Positions 16,410 to 24,875 of a stretch of DNA of 64,000 nt are shown here, one piece after another; position 1 is the first letter of the stretch; each line of letters opens with the position of its first letter. This DNA is from Streptomyces sp. RerS4 (GTDB lineage: Bacteria > Actinomycetota > Actinomycetes > Streptomycetales > Streptomycetaceae): contig NZ_CP097322.1 of assembly GCF_023515955.1 (NCBI RefSeq), positions 4,388,501 through 4,452,500 on the forward strand. Reading direction: 5' to 3'. A model generated the notes under the pieces. It made no database searches, was not told the DNA's origin, and saw only the letters and a program-made list of their open reading frames with translations. Both the position numbers and the translations under genes were made by a program.

Positions 16410-17609
16410 ATGAGCACCACGAACACCCGACCGACCGCCCAGGGCGGCGTGAGCGAGGCCGGCCCGAACCCCACCGACGGGGCCGAAGGGCGGTTGCGGC
16501 GGTGGCGGATGGTGTTGGGGGGTGGGGAGGGGGACGGGACGGGGTTCGCGCCCGCCGGGCGGGACGCCGCGATGGACGCGGCCCTGGAGTCGCTGTACGG
16601 CGGGGGCCGCGCCGGCCGGTCGGGGGAGCGGTCCGGCGGGCTCGGCGGGTCCGCGCCGCGGGTGGCGCGCTGGCTCGGGGACATCCGTACGTACTTCCCC
16701 GGCCCGGTCGTGCAGGTCATGCAGCGGGACGCCATCGAGCGGCTCGGCCTGTCCACGCTGCTGCTGGAGCCGGAGATGCTGGAGGCCGTCGAGCCCGACG
16801 TGCACCTGGCCGCCACCCTCCTCTCCCTCCACCAGGCCATGCCCGACACCACCCGGGAGACGGCCCGCGCCGTGGTCCGTACGGTCGTCGAACGGCTGGA
16901 GAAGCGCCTCGCCGCCCACACCCGGGCCACCCTCACAGGCGCCCTCGACCGCTCGGCGCGCGTCAGCCGTCCGCGCCACCACGACATCGACTGGGACCGG
17001 ACCATCCGGGCGAACCTCAAGAACTACCTCCCCGAGCACCGCACCGTCGTCCCGGAGCGACTCGTCGGCTACGGTCGGGCCGCGCGGGCGGTGAAGAAGG
17101 AGGTGGTCCTCTGCGTCGACCAGTCGGGATCGATGGCGGCCTCCGTGGTCTACGCCTCCGTCTTCGGAGCCGTCCTCGCCTCCATGCGGGCGATCGCCAC
17201 CCGCCTCGTCGTCTTCGACACGTCGGTGGTGGACCTGACGGACCGGCTCGACGACCCCGTCGACGTCCTCTTCGGCACCCAACTGGGCGGCGGCACCGAC
17301 ATCAACCGGGCCCTGGCCTACTGCCAGTCCCGGATCACCCGGCCCGCGGAGACCGTCGTCGTCCTGATCAGCGACCTCTACGAGGGCGGCATACGGGACG
17401 AGATGCTCAAGCGGGTGGCCGCGATGAAGGCGGCGGGCGTGGAGTTCGTGACCCTGCTGGCCCTGTCCGACGAGGGCGCCCCCGCCTACGACCGCGACCA
17501 CGCGGCGGCGCTCGCCGCGCTCGGGGCGCCCGCCTTCGCCTGCACCCCCGACCTCTTCCCGGAGGTGATGGCCGCCGCCCTGGAGAAGCGCCCCCTGCCC
17601 ATGCCGTGA
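16410..17609 (+). CDS. VWA-domain protein (CoxE/MoxR-partner type)
   Basis: 399 aa, ATG behind AAGGGGG. The first 220 residues are variable and helical. The VWA domain begins near residue 230 (KKEVVLCVDQSGSM) with a complete MIDAS: DQSGS at 237-241, the Thr in GGGTDI, and the Asp in ISDLYEGG. Such domains bind Mg2+ and a ligand carboxylate, and cooperate with MoxR ATPases. It ends the right arm of the five-gene cluster, 82 bp after the DUF5682-like gene. Confidence 0.88.
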   Translation: MSTTNTRPTAQGGVSEAGPNPTDGAEGRLRRWRMVLGGGEGDGTGFAPAGRDAAMDAALESLYGGGRAGRSGERSGGLGGSAPRVARWLGDIRTYFPGPVVQVMQRDAIERLGLSTLLLEPEMLEAVEPDVHLAATLLSLHQAMPDTTRETARAVVRTVVERLEKRLAAHTRATLTGALDRSARVSRPRHHDIDWDRTIRANLKNYLPEHRTVVPERLVGYGRAARAVKKEVVLCVDQSGSMAASVVYASVFGAVLASMRAIATRLVVFDTSVVDLTDRLDDPVDVLFGTQLGGGTDINRALAYCQSRITRPAETVVVLISDLYEGGIRDEMLKRVAAMKAAGVEFVTLLALSDEGAPAYDRDHAAALAALGAPAFACTPDLFPEVMAAALEKRPLPMP

Positions 17610-17619
17610 CAGCCGCCGT

Positions 17620-17703
17620 AAATCGGCAGATCACACGAAGGCGCAGCTCAACCGTGAGGCGATCTGTGACAGGTATCACCGCTCAGGTGTGATCTGCGAT
17701 TTA
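17620..17703. promoter_or_regulatory. Large inverted repeat upstream of sucC
   Basis: AAATCGGCAGATCACAC (17620-17636) faces GTGTGATCTGCGATTTA (17687-17703). The arms are complementary over 16 positions except for one missing C, and are separated by 50 bp. It could be a paired operator, or a terminator of the VWA gene together with a regulatory site for sucCD. Confidence 0.5.
17665..17680. promoter_or_regulatory. Crp-like operator candidate before sucCD
   Basis: TGTGA (17665-17669), 6 bases, TCACC (17676-17680), centred inside the inverted repeat. It fits the TGTGA-N6-TCACA pattern of the Crp/Fnr family except for the last base. Streptomyces has a Crp regulator; binding here is inferred. Confidence 0.4.
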
Positions 17704-17872
17704 GGGACCCAGGTCCCACGGGGATAACCTGCGAGACGGACATGCCGCGTCCACGGTCACCGTGTGCGCCTCCCCTGTGACAGCGCCGTCACGTTGCCCT
17801 CGCGGCACGCCCACGCAGATAGCAGACAACCGCGAATCACTGCGAATCTTTGAAGACAAGGGACGGACGCGC

Positions 17873-19051
17873 GTGGACCTGTTCGAGTACCAGGCGAGGG
17901 ACCTCTTCGCCAAGCACGGTGTACCGGTGCTGGCCGGTGAAGTCATCGACACGCCTGAGGCGGCTCGCGAGGCCACCGAGAAGCTGGGCGGCAAGTCGGT
18001 CGTCAAGGCCCAGGTGAAGGTCGGCGGCCGCGGCAAGGCCGGCGGCGTCAAGCTCGCCGCGACCCCGGACGAGGCCGTCGCCCGTGCGACGGACATCCTG
18101 GGCATGGACATCAAGGGCCACACGGTCCACAAGGTGATGATCGCCGAGACCGCTCCCGAGATCCTTGAGGAGTACTACGTCTCGTACCTGCTGGACCGCA
18201 CCAACCGCACCTTCCTGGCCATGGCCTCGGTCGCGGGTGGCATGGACATCGAGCAGGTCGCCGAGGAGACCCCCGAGAAGCTCGCGAAGGTCCCGGTGAA
18301 CGCCAACGAGGGCGTGACCATCGAGAAGGCCCGCGAGATCGTGGAGCTCGCGCAGTTCCCGGCCGAGGTCGCCGAGAAGGTCGCCGAGGTCCTCGTGACC
18401 CTGTGGAAGACCTTCATCGCCGAGGACGCGCTCCTCGTCGAGGTCAACCCGCTCGCGAAGGTCGCCAACGGCGACGTCATCGCCCTCGACGGCAAGGTCT
18501 CGCTCGACGAGAACGCCGAGTTCCGCCAGCCGGGTCACGAGGAGTTCGTGGACCACGCGGCCGCGAACCCGCTGGAGGCCGCCGCCAAGGCGAAGAACCT
18601 CAACTACGTCAAGCTCGACGGTGAGGTCGGCATCATCGGCAACGGCGCGGGTCTCGTCATGAGCACCCTCGACGTCGTCGCCTACGCCGGTGAGAACCAC
18701 GGCGGCGTCAAGCCCGCCAACTTCCTGGACATCGGCGGTGGCGCCTCCGCCGCCGTCATGGCCAACGGTCTCGAGATCATCCTCGGCGACCCGGACGTCA
18801 AGTCCGTCTTCGTCAACGTCTTCGGTGGCATCACCGCCTGCGACGAGGTCGCCAACGGCATCGTCCAGGCGCTGGCCCTGCTGGAGGAGAAGGGCGAGGC
18901 GGTCACCAAGCCGCTCGTCGTCCGTCTCGACGGCAACAACGCCGAGCTGGGTCGCAAGATCCTCTCGGACGCCAACCACCCGCTGGTGCAGCGCGTGGAC
19001 ACCATGGACGGCGCGGCCGACAAGGCCGCCGAGCTCGCGGCTGCGAAGTAA
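17873..19051 (+). CDS. sucC: Succinyl-CoA synthetase (ADP-forming), beta subunit
   Basis: 392 aa from the GTG at 17873 (VDLFEYQARDLFAKHG). The start is set by family alignment, with GGGACGG upstream. It catalyses succinyl-CoA + ADP + Pi to succinate + CoA + ATP in the TCA cycle, as the ATP-grasp/CoA-ligase beta chain. It carries KAQVKVGGRGKAGGVK (nucleotide binding), EVNPLAKV, and GNGAGLVMSTLDVV and NIFGGI-like NVFGGIT near the end. Length is normal for the family. sucD follows 21 bp downstream, so the two are one operon. Confidence 0.97.
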   Translation: MDLFEYQARDLFAKHGVPVLAGEVIDTPEAAREATEKLGGKSVVKAQVKVGGRGKAGGVKLAATPDEAVARATDILGMDIKGHTVHKVMIAETAPEILEEYYVSYLLDRTNRTFLAMASVAGGMDIEQVAEETPEKLAKVPVNANEGVTIEKAREIVELAQFPAEVAEKVAEVLVTLWKTFIAEDALLVEVNPLAKVANGDVIALDGKVSLDENAEFRQPGHEEFVDHAAANPLEAAAKAKNLNYVKLDGEVGIIGNGAGLVMSTLDVVAYAGENHGGVKPANFLDIGGGASAAVMANGLEIILGDPDVKSVFVNVFGGITACDEVANGIVQALALLEEKGEAVTKPLVVRLDGNNAELGRKILSDANHPLVQRVDTMDGAADKAAELAAAK

Positions 19052-19072
19052 GGGCAGAGGTCACAGACTCAC

Positions 19073-19963
19073 ATGGCTATCTTCCTCAACAAGGACAGCA
19101 AGGTCATCGTCCAGGGCATGACCGGTGCCACGGGCATGAAGCACACCAAGCTGATGCTGGCTGACGGCACCAACATCGTCGGTGGCGTGAACCCGCGCAA
19201 GGCCGGCACCACCGTCGACTTCGACGGCACCGAGGTTCCGGTCTTCGGTTCCGTCGCCGAGGCGATGGAGAAGACGGGCGCCAACGTCTCCGTCCTCTTC
19301 GTCCCGCCGGCGTTCGCCAAGGCCGCCGTCGTCGAGGCCATCGACGCCGAGATCCCGCTGGCCGTCGTCATCACCGAGGGCATCGCGGTGCACGACTCCG
19401 CAGCCTTCTGGGCGTACGCGACCGCCAAGGGCAACAAGACCCGCATCATCGGCCCGAACTGCCCGGGTCTGATCACCCCCGGCCAGTCCAACGCCGGCAT
19501 CATCCCGGGCGACATCACCAAGCCCGGCAAGATCGGTCTCGTGTCCAAGTCCGGGACGCTGACCTACCAGATGATGTACGAGCTGCGCGACATCGGCTTC
19601 ACCTCCGCCGTCGGCATCGGTGGCGACCCGGTCATCGGCACCACGCACATCGACGCCCTGGAGGCCTTCGAGGCCGACCCGGAGACCGAGCTCATCGTCA
19701 TGATCGGCGAGATCGGCGGCGACGCCGAGGAGCGCGCGGCGGACTTCATCGCGAAGAACGTCACCAAGCCGGTCGTCGGCTACGTCGCGGGCTTCACCGC
19801 CCCCGAGGGCAAGACCATGGGCCACGCCGGCGCCATCGTCTCCGGCTCCTCCGGCACCGCACAGGCCAAGAAGGAGGCCCTGGAGGCCGCCGGCGTCAAG
19901 GTCGGCAAGACGCCGACCGAGACCGCCAAGCTGGCGCGCGAGATCCTGAACGCCGCTCAGTAG
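19073..19963 (+). CDS. sucD: Succinyl-CoA synthetase, alpha subunit
   Basis: 296 aa. The CoA-binding Rossmann domain begins at MAIFLNKDSKVIVQGMTGATG, with GGVNPRKAG and GPNCPGLITPG. The phosphohistidine is the His of MGHAGAIVSG near residue 247, which relays phosphate between succinyl phosphate and ADP. It pairs with the upstream beta subunit; no other gene follows before the terminator. Confidence 0.97.
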   Translation: MAIFLNKDSKVIVQGMTGATGMKHTKLMLADGTNIVGGVNPRKAGTTVDFDGTEVPVFGSVAEAMEKTGANVSVLFVPPAFAKAAVVEAIDAEIPLAVVITEGIAVHDSAAFWAYATAKGNKTRIIGPNCPGLITPGQSNAGIIPGDITKPGKIGLVSKSGTLTYQMMYELRDIGFTSAVGIGGDPVIGTTHIDALEAFEADPETELIVMIGEIGGDAEERAADFIAKNVTKPVVGYVAGFTAPEGKTMGHAGAIVSGSSGTAQAKKEALEAAGVKVGKTPTETAKLAREILNAAQ

Positions 19964-20003
19964 TCCTTCCCGCCGGCGCGTACGGATCCGTACGCGCCCG
20001 CGG

Positions 20004-20045
20004 ACGGGCGTGGCCCGCACCCCTCGGGGTGCGGGCCACGCCCGT
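20004..20045. terminator. Strong bidirectional terminator after sucD
   Basis: Perfect 20-bp stem (20004-20023 with 20026-20045) and a 2-base spacer, lying between convergent sucD and the HTH-regulator gene. The outer sequence is ACGGGCGTGGCCC; the inner is CACCCC-TC-GGGGTG. Confidence 0.85.
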
Positions 20046-20082
20046 TCTCGTTTCCGCCGGACACCCTCTACCGGACACCCCT

Positions 20083-21463
20083 CTAGTCGACGCGCGGCGC
20101 GAGCTTCGCGGGCCCGGCGGCCGGGTGGTCGCGCAGTTTGTCCTGGAGTTCACGGCTCCGCTCGGTGAGCTGCTGGGGGCCGCTGTGCGGCGGTACGCCG
20201 GACACGCTGGCGCCGGGCGCCATCGGGGGTTCGTACCGGTCGGCGGCGGTGAAGGCGGTGTAGCAGGTCGCGACGGCGATCACCGCCGTCAGGCCGACGG
20301 CGGCGCGCGAGAACCGACGGGCGCGGGTCTCGGTGGTGGTGCGTACGGCGACGGCCGGACGGGGGTCCAGCGAGACGGAGGGCCGCAGCGTGCCGAGGCG
20401 CTCGCGCAGCAGCGCGGACCGGTGCTCGGGGGCGGTGGCGGCCAGTTCGGGGATCCGGTCGGCGAGGTCGGCGTGGGCGTGGAGCAGGCGGTGTCCGGCG
20501 GTGGGGGTACTGGATTCCGTCTCGGCGGCGGTGTCGGGCAGGTCGAGGCCGACGCCGTCGTAGAGCAGCACGGTGCGGCGGTGCACGGGCGGCAGTTCCA
20601 GCATGGCGTCCAGCAGGATCCGGTCGGCGGGCTCGGCCGGGGGCTTGTCGGGGTGCCGGTGGGAGCGGCGCAGCCGGCGCCAGGGGGAGAGGGCGTGCTC
20701 GTAGGCGGCGGCGCGGACCCAGCCGACGGGGTCGGGGTCGGTGGCCACGGTGGGCCAGCGCTCCCAGGCCTGCTGGAACGCCCGCTCGACGGCCTCCAGG
20801 GAGAGGGCGCGGCGGCCGGTGAGCAGGTAGACCTGGCGGACGAGGGCGGGGGCGGCGTAGGCGTGGAGCGCGTCGAAGGCGTCGACGGGTCCGAGCGGGG
20901 GGGGGGGCGGTGGCCTCGGGCTCCACCGGCTCGGGCTCGACCGGCTCGGGCACGGCCGGCTCGGGCACGGCCGGCTCGGGCACGGCCGGCTCGGGCTGAG
21001 GGGGAGGCGTGGGCCGCGCGGCCGCCGGCTTCCCCGCGTGGGTGAAGGCGCCGAACGGGCCCGCGCCGAGGCCGTTCCTGACGGTGGTTCCGATGGCGTG
21101 GTGGACGGGGCCGGTGCGCGGATCGGGTTCGGGCTCGGGCTCGGGCAAGGGTTCGGGCGAGGGTGACGGCAAGGGCTCGGGTAGAGCGTCCGAACGGGCG
21201 GGGGGCGGTGGTTCGGGTGCGGCCCCGGCCGCCCCGCGGGTCCGTTCCGCCAGGCGGCGCAGGAGGCGGGCGTACGCCTCCCGCTTGCGCCCGCGCGGTT
21301 CGCTGCGGCCCGTCTCCCAGGAGCGGACGGTGTTGGGGGAGACCCCGACCTCCGCCGCGACCTGCTCGGTCGTCAGGTCGCCCTTCTCGCGCAGTCGGCG
21401 GCGCTCCTTGGGGGAGGGCAGGCCCAGTTCCGAGCCGGAAGCCGTCTCGACGTCCTGTGTCAT
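20083..21463 (-). CDS. XRE-family HTH protein with sigma-like and membrane parts, frameshifted at a C11 run
   Basis: Restored length is about 460 aa from the ATG at 21463 (MTQDVETASG). Residues 20-70 hold an XRE-type helix-turn-helix (TTEQVAAEVGVSPNTVRSWE). A Pro/Glu-rich linker with VPEPA repeats follows. Then, in a different frame from about 20895, comes a helical region (LVRQVYLLTGRRALSLEAVE) that recalls sigma-factor or BTAD-type partner domains, and a predicted membrane segment (AAVGLTAVIAVATCYTAF) near the C terminus. The frames meet at a run of 11 C (minus strand, 20897-20907); 10 C would restore one frame. This may be a homopolymer error or a genuine phase-variable tract. The domain order suggests a membrane-linked regulator. 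Confidence 0.65.
20925..20999. repeat. 15-bp tandem repeat in the HTH-protein linker
   Basis: About three near-perfect copies of CGGCTCGGGCACGGC, flanked by related CGGCTCGGGCTCGAC copies. They encode the Pro-Glu-Pro-Ala-Val linker of the minus-strand protein and lie right next to the C11 run. Confidence 0.75.
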
Positions 21464-21582
21464 GCCACGCTCCCCGTGACCCTGCCGTCCTGGGCGAAAA
21501 TGTACATAAGCGTATATTGAGCGACACCACGGACATTCGCCTGTTACCCGCCCATAGCGCGTGTCGTTGGCACCATGGCGGG

Positions 21583-23298
21583 GTGACCCAATTGACCGAA
21601 CGCGGCACGTCGTTGCAGGCGGCCCCGCGGGCCGCCGCACGGCGCCGTTCACCGGCGGCCGCCGCCTGCGTGCTGGGCGGTGCCATGGCCGCGGGACTGG
21701 GGCTCGGCTTCCTGGCCGTGCTCGTGATCGTGCTGTGGATCAGTTCCCCCTACCCGGACAGCGGTCCGGGCGGCGCGCTGCACCTGGCCGCCGGGCTGTG
21801 GCTGATGGCCCACGGCACGGAACTGGTGCGCTACGAGACCCTCTCCGGGGTGCCCGCGCCCGTCGGCCTCACGCCGCTGCTGCTGGTGGCGCTGCCGGTG
21901 CTGCTCATCCGTCGGGCGGCCCGGCTGGGCAGCGCCTCGGGGGGCGGTGACGAGTCCGGTGACGAGCCCGTCGAGGTGCTGCCGCCCAGTGCCGTCTTCT
22001 CGGCCGTGCTCTGCGGATACCTTTCCGTGGCCTCGCTGGTCACCGTGTACGCGGCGGGCGGGCCGCTGCCGGCCGATCCGCTGAGCGCGGCCTGGCACGT
22101 CCCCCTGGTGGCGGTGCTCGCCGCCGGGGGAGGGGTGTGGGTGGCGAAGGGGCGCCCGTCGGGGCCGCTGCCGGCGTGGGTCCCGGAGGGCGTACGCCGC
22201 TCCGTGACGCGCCCCCGTTACGCGCTGGCGCTGCGCTCCGGCGCGGCCGGGGTGCTCGTCCTGCTGGGTGGCGGGATCCTGCTCGTCGGGGCCTCGCTGG
22301 TGTGGCACGCGGACGGGGTGCGGTCGTCGTTCCTGACGCTGACCGGGGTGTGGTCGGGGCGGTTCGCGGTGCTGTTGCTCGCGCTGGCGCTCATCCCGAA
22401 CGCCATGGTGTGGGGTGCGGCGTACGGGCTGGGGCCCGGGTTCGCGGTGGGGACCGGTGCGACGGCGACCCCGCTCGGCTTCGAGGGCGCGGCGGCGCTG
22501 CCGAGGTTCCCGCTGCTGGCGGCGCTGCCGCCGGAGGGGGCCGGGACGCCGGTGACGTGGGCGGCGGCCGGGGTGCCGGTGGCGGCGGGGCTGGTGGTGG
22601 GGTGGTTCGCGGTGCGGCGGGCGCGGGAGGTGTCGCTCGCGGAGACCGCGCTGACGGCGGCGCTGGGCGCGGTGGTGTGCGGGCTGGCGATGGCCGCGCT
22701 GGGCGCGGCCGCGGCGGGGCCGCTGGGGTCGCGGGCGCTGGCGAGCTTCGGGCCCGTGTGGTGGGCCGTCGGGGCCGCGGCGGCGGCCTGGACGCTGGCC
22801 CTGGCGGTGCCGGTGGCGGTCGGGGTGCACGCGTGGCGCACGCGTCCGGCGCGCACGACCGGCGGCCCGGACGCCTGGCACGACTCGGGCGTCCGCGAAC
22901 TCCGCTGGCAAGCCCTACGCCAATCCGCCGACCCCCTGGTCACACCCCCCACGCCCCATCCCGCCCCAACGGCGGCTCCCCGCCCGGTCCGGCCGGCCCC
23001 TCCCACCGACCCCACAAAGCCGAACGCGGCCCCGCCGGCCGCCTCCGGGCCGCTGACCGCTCCCGGGCCGCCGACCGCTCCCGAGCCGCCCGCTGCCCCG
23101 GGCCGTTGGCCGGTCCCGAGCCGCGGACCGCCCCGGGCAGCCGGCCGCCCCGGTCCCGGTGCTCCTCCCGCCGAGCCGGGGGTACCCGCCTCGGCGGGCA
23201 CCGGCCCGTCGGCCACCCGCCCCGAGCCGCCGTCGGGGCCGTTGCTGCCCCCGGTGGTGGGCGCGCGCGTCCTGGCGCGGCGTCAGCCGCCGCAGTGA
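21583..23298 (+). CDS. Multi-pass membrane protein, DUF6350/PerM-like
   Basis: 571 aa from the GTG at 21583 (VTQLTERGTSLQ). At least eight hydrophobic segments lie between residues 28 and 430 (for example AAGLGLGFLAVLVIVLWIS, and VLVLLGGGILLVGASLVW). A long Pro/Ala-rich cytoplasmic tail from about residue 445 ends the protein. I recall this family as DUF6350, annotated in some databases as cell-division protein PerM; no biochemical role can be read from the sequence. It is divergent from the HTH protein; the 120-bp gap between them contains an AT-rich patch (ATGTACATAAGCGTATATTG) that probably holds both promoters. Confidence 0.75.
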   Translation: MTQLTERGTSLQAAPRAAARRRSPAAAACVLGGAMAAGLGLGFLAVLVIVLWISSPYPDSGPGGALHLAAGLWLMAHGTELVRYETLSGVPAPVGLTPLLLVALPVLLIRRAARLGSASGGGDESGDEPVEVLPPSAVFSAVLCGYLSVASLVTVYAAGGPLPADPLSAAWHVPLVAVLAAGGGVWVAKGRPSGPLPAWVPEGVRRSVTRPRYALALRSGAAGVLVLLGGGILLVGASLVWHADGVRSSFLTLTGVWSGRFAVLLLALALIPNAMVWGAAYGLGPGFAVGTGATATPLGFEGAAALPRFPLLAALPPEGAGTPVTWAAAGVPVAAGLVVGWFAVRRAREVSLAETALTAALGAVVCGLAMAALGAAAAGPLGSRALASFGPVWWAVGAAAAAWTLALAVPVAVGVHAWRTRPARTTGGPDAWHDSGVRELRWQALRQSADPLVTPPTPHPAPTAAPRPVRPAPPTDPTKPNAAPPAASGPLTAPGPPTAPEPPAAPGRWPVPSRGPPRAAGRPGPGAPPAEPGVPASAGTGPSATRPEPPSGPLLPPVVGARVLARRQPPQ

Positions 23299-23351
23299 CC
23301 GCCCGGGTTGCCGGGAATCGCCTCGGCGGATCCGTCGGGGCGTACGCGGTA

Positions 23352-23387
23352 CGGCCCGGTCACCCCGGCGTCGGGGAAGCCGGGCCG
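23352..23387. terminator. Hairpin between convergent membrane-protein genes
   Basis: Arms CGGCCCGG (23352-23359) and CCGGGCCG (23380-23387), with inner CCCC/GGGG pairing. Confidence 0.5.
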
Positions 23388-23394
23388 CGCGGTG

Positions 23395-24000
23395 TCAGCG
23401 TTGGACCTTCAGGATGTCGCCCAGGACGTTGTTCGGGAGCAGGGTGTTGCACTTCAGTTCCGCCGTGCGGGTCAGGGCGTCGTCGCGGCAGACGTAGAAG
23501 TCCTTGTACGCCAGCTGCACCGCGTACGACGTGCCCGCCAGCAGCAGCGCCAGCGAGGCCGTCACCAGGCCGCTGACCGCCGCCGCCCGCTGCGGGCGGG
23601 CCGCCGGGCCCAGGGCGGCCAGGCCGCCGGGCCGGGCGGGGGTGCCCTGCGTCGGGTCCGACTCGGTCGCGGGGCGGCCCCGCAGCGCGCTGATGCCCCA
23701 GTACAGGGCGAGCGCGCCCAACATCAGCCCCATCGACGGGATCCCGAAGATCCCGAAGAAGAACCCCCACATGCCCGCCAGCAACGCGTACCGCGCCCGC
23801 CGCTGGAGCGGGTCCATCGGGTCCCAACGGGCCGGGCCCTCGGGCTCCTGGCCGGAGGGGCCGCCGGGGTTCGGGCCCTGGCCGCCACCCCCCTGGTGCC
23901 GCGGCTGCCGGGGTTCCCACGGCTGGTCGGGCCGGCCTTCCGGCGGCGCCGCGAAGGGGTTGTCGTCGGTGGAGGGGTCGGGACGGTCGCGGTCCGGCAT
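23395..24000 (-). CDS. Small membrane protein of unknown function
   Basis: 201 aa from the ATG at 24000 (MPDRDRPDPSTDD). The first 75 residues are Pro/Gly/Gln-rich and soluble. Two or three hydrophobic stretches follow (ALLAGMWGFFFGIFGIPSMG, LMLGALALYWGIS and, later, AVSGLVTASLALLLAGTSYA), then a short extracytoplasmic-like tail with two Cys (DFYVCRDDALT and ELKCNTLLP) that could form a disulfide. I do not recognise a named function. It is divergent from purN. Confidence 0.7.
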   Translation of the reverse strand: MPDRDRPDPSTDDNPFAAPPEGRPDQPWEPRQPRHQGGGGQGPNPGGPSGQEPEGPARWDPMDPLQRRARYALLAGMWGFFFGIFGIPSMGLMLGALALYWGISALRGRPATESDPTQGTPARPGGLAALGPAARPQRAAAVSGLVTASLALLLAGTSYAVQLAYKDFYVCRDDALTRTAELKCNTLLPNNVLGDILKVQR

Positions 24001-24251
24001 CGAGTCGGTTACTTCCCCTGTGTCATGGCCACGGCACGGCGCCCGCGTGCGGCCGCACGTACCGCGTCGTTCGCGGCTTGTACGCCAGACGCTACCGCCC
24101 GCCCGTCCCCCCGTCCCTCGGGGGCGGTCCCGAGTGCCGGTATCGTTGCGTGCGGTCGGTGGCTTCGTATGGTCCCCCGTATATCGGTACCCCGAAGTTT
24201 CGTATGACCACACAAGACGAACAACGGCATTCCCGTAAGAAAGGGCCTCCC

Positions 24252-24875
24252 ATGCCCGCCTCCCGCCTGGTCGTGCTGGTCTCCGGCTCCGGCACCAACC
24301 TCCAGGCCCTGCTCGACGCCATCGAAGCCCACCCCGGCGGAGCCGAGGGATTCGGAGCCGAGGTCGTCGCGGTGGGCGCCGACCGCGAGAACATCGCCGG
24401 CCTCGAACGCGCGGAGAAGGCGGGGATCCCCACCTTCGTGTGTCCGGTCAAGGCGTACGCGAGCCGTGAGGAGTGGGACGCCGCCCTCACCGAGGCCACC
24501 GACGCCCACGCGCCGGACCTGGTGGTCTCCGCCGGGTTCATGAAGATCGTCGGCAAGCACTTCATCGACCGCTTCGGCGGCCGGTTCATCAACACCCACC
24601 CCGCCCTCCTCCCGGCCTTCCCCGGCGCGCACGGGGTGCGCGACGCCCTCGCGTACGGCGCGAAGGTCACGGGCTGCACGGTCCACTTCGTGGACAGCGG
24701 CGTGGACACCGGTCCGATCATCGCCCAGGGTGTGGTCGAGATCCGGGACGGGGAGGACGAAGCCGCGCTCCATGAGCGCATCAAGGAAGTCGAGCGTCAG
24801 CTGCTCGTCGACGTCGTGGGGCGCCTGGCCCGGCACGGCTACCGCATTGAGGGACGAAAGGTAACAATCCAGTGA
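24252..24875 (+). CDS. purN: Phosphoribosylglycinamide formyltransferase
   Basis: 207 aa from the ATG at 24252 (MPASRLVVLVSGSGTNLQAL); an ATG at 24204 is less likely by family length. Transfers formyl from 10-formyl-THF to GAR, the third step of purine synthesis. Nucleotide/GAR-binding SGSGTNLQ, catalytic Asn and His in FINTHPALLPAF, and Asp in VDSGVDTGPII are all present. Overlaps purH by 4 bases (GTGA), so the two are translationally coupled. Confidence 0.95.
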   Translation: MPASRLVVLVSGSGTNLQALLDAIEAHPGGAEGFGAEVVAVGADRENIAGLERAEKAGIPTFVCPVKAYASREEWDAALTEATDAHAPDLVVSAGFMKIVGKHFIDRFGGRFINTHPALLPAFPGAHGVRDALAYGAKVTGCTVHFVDSGVDTGPIIAQGVVEIRDGEDEAALHERIKEVERQLLVDVVGRLARHGYRIEGRKVTIQ

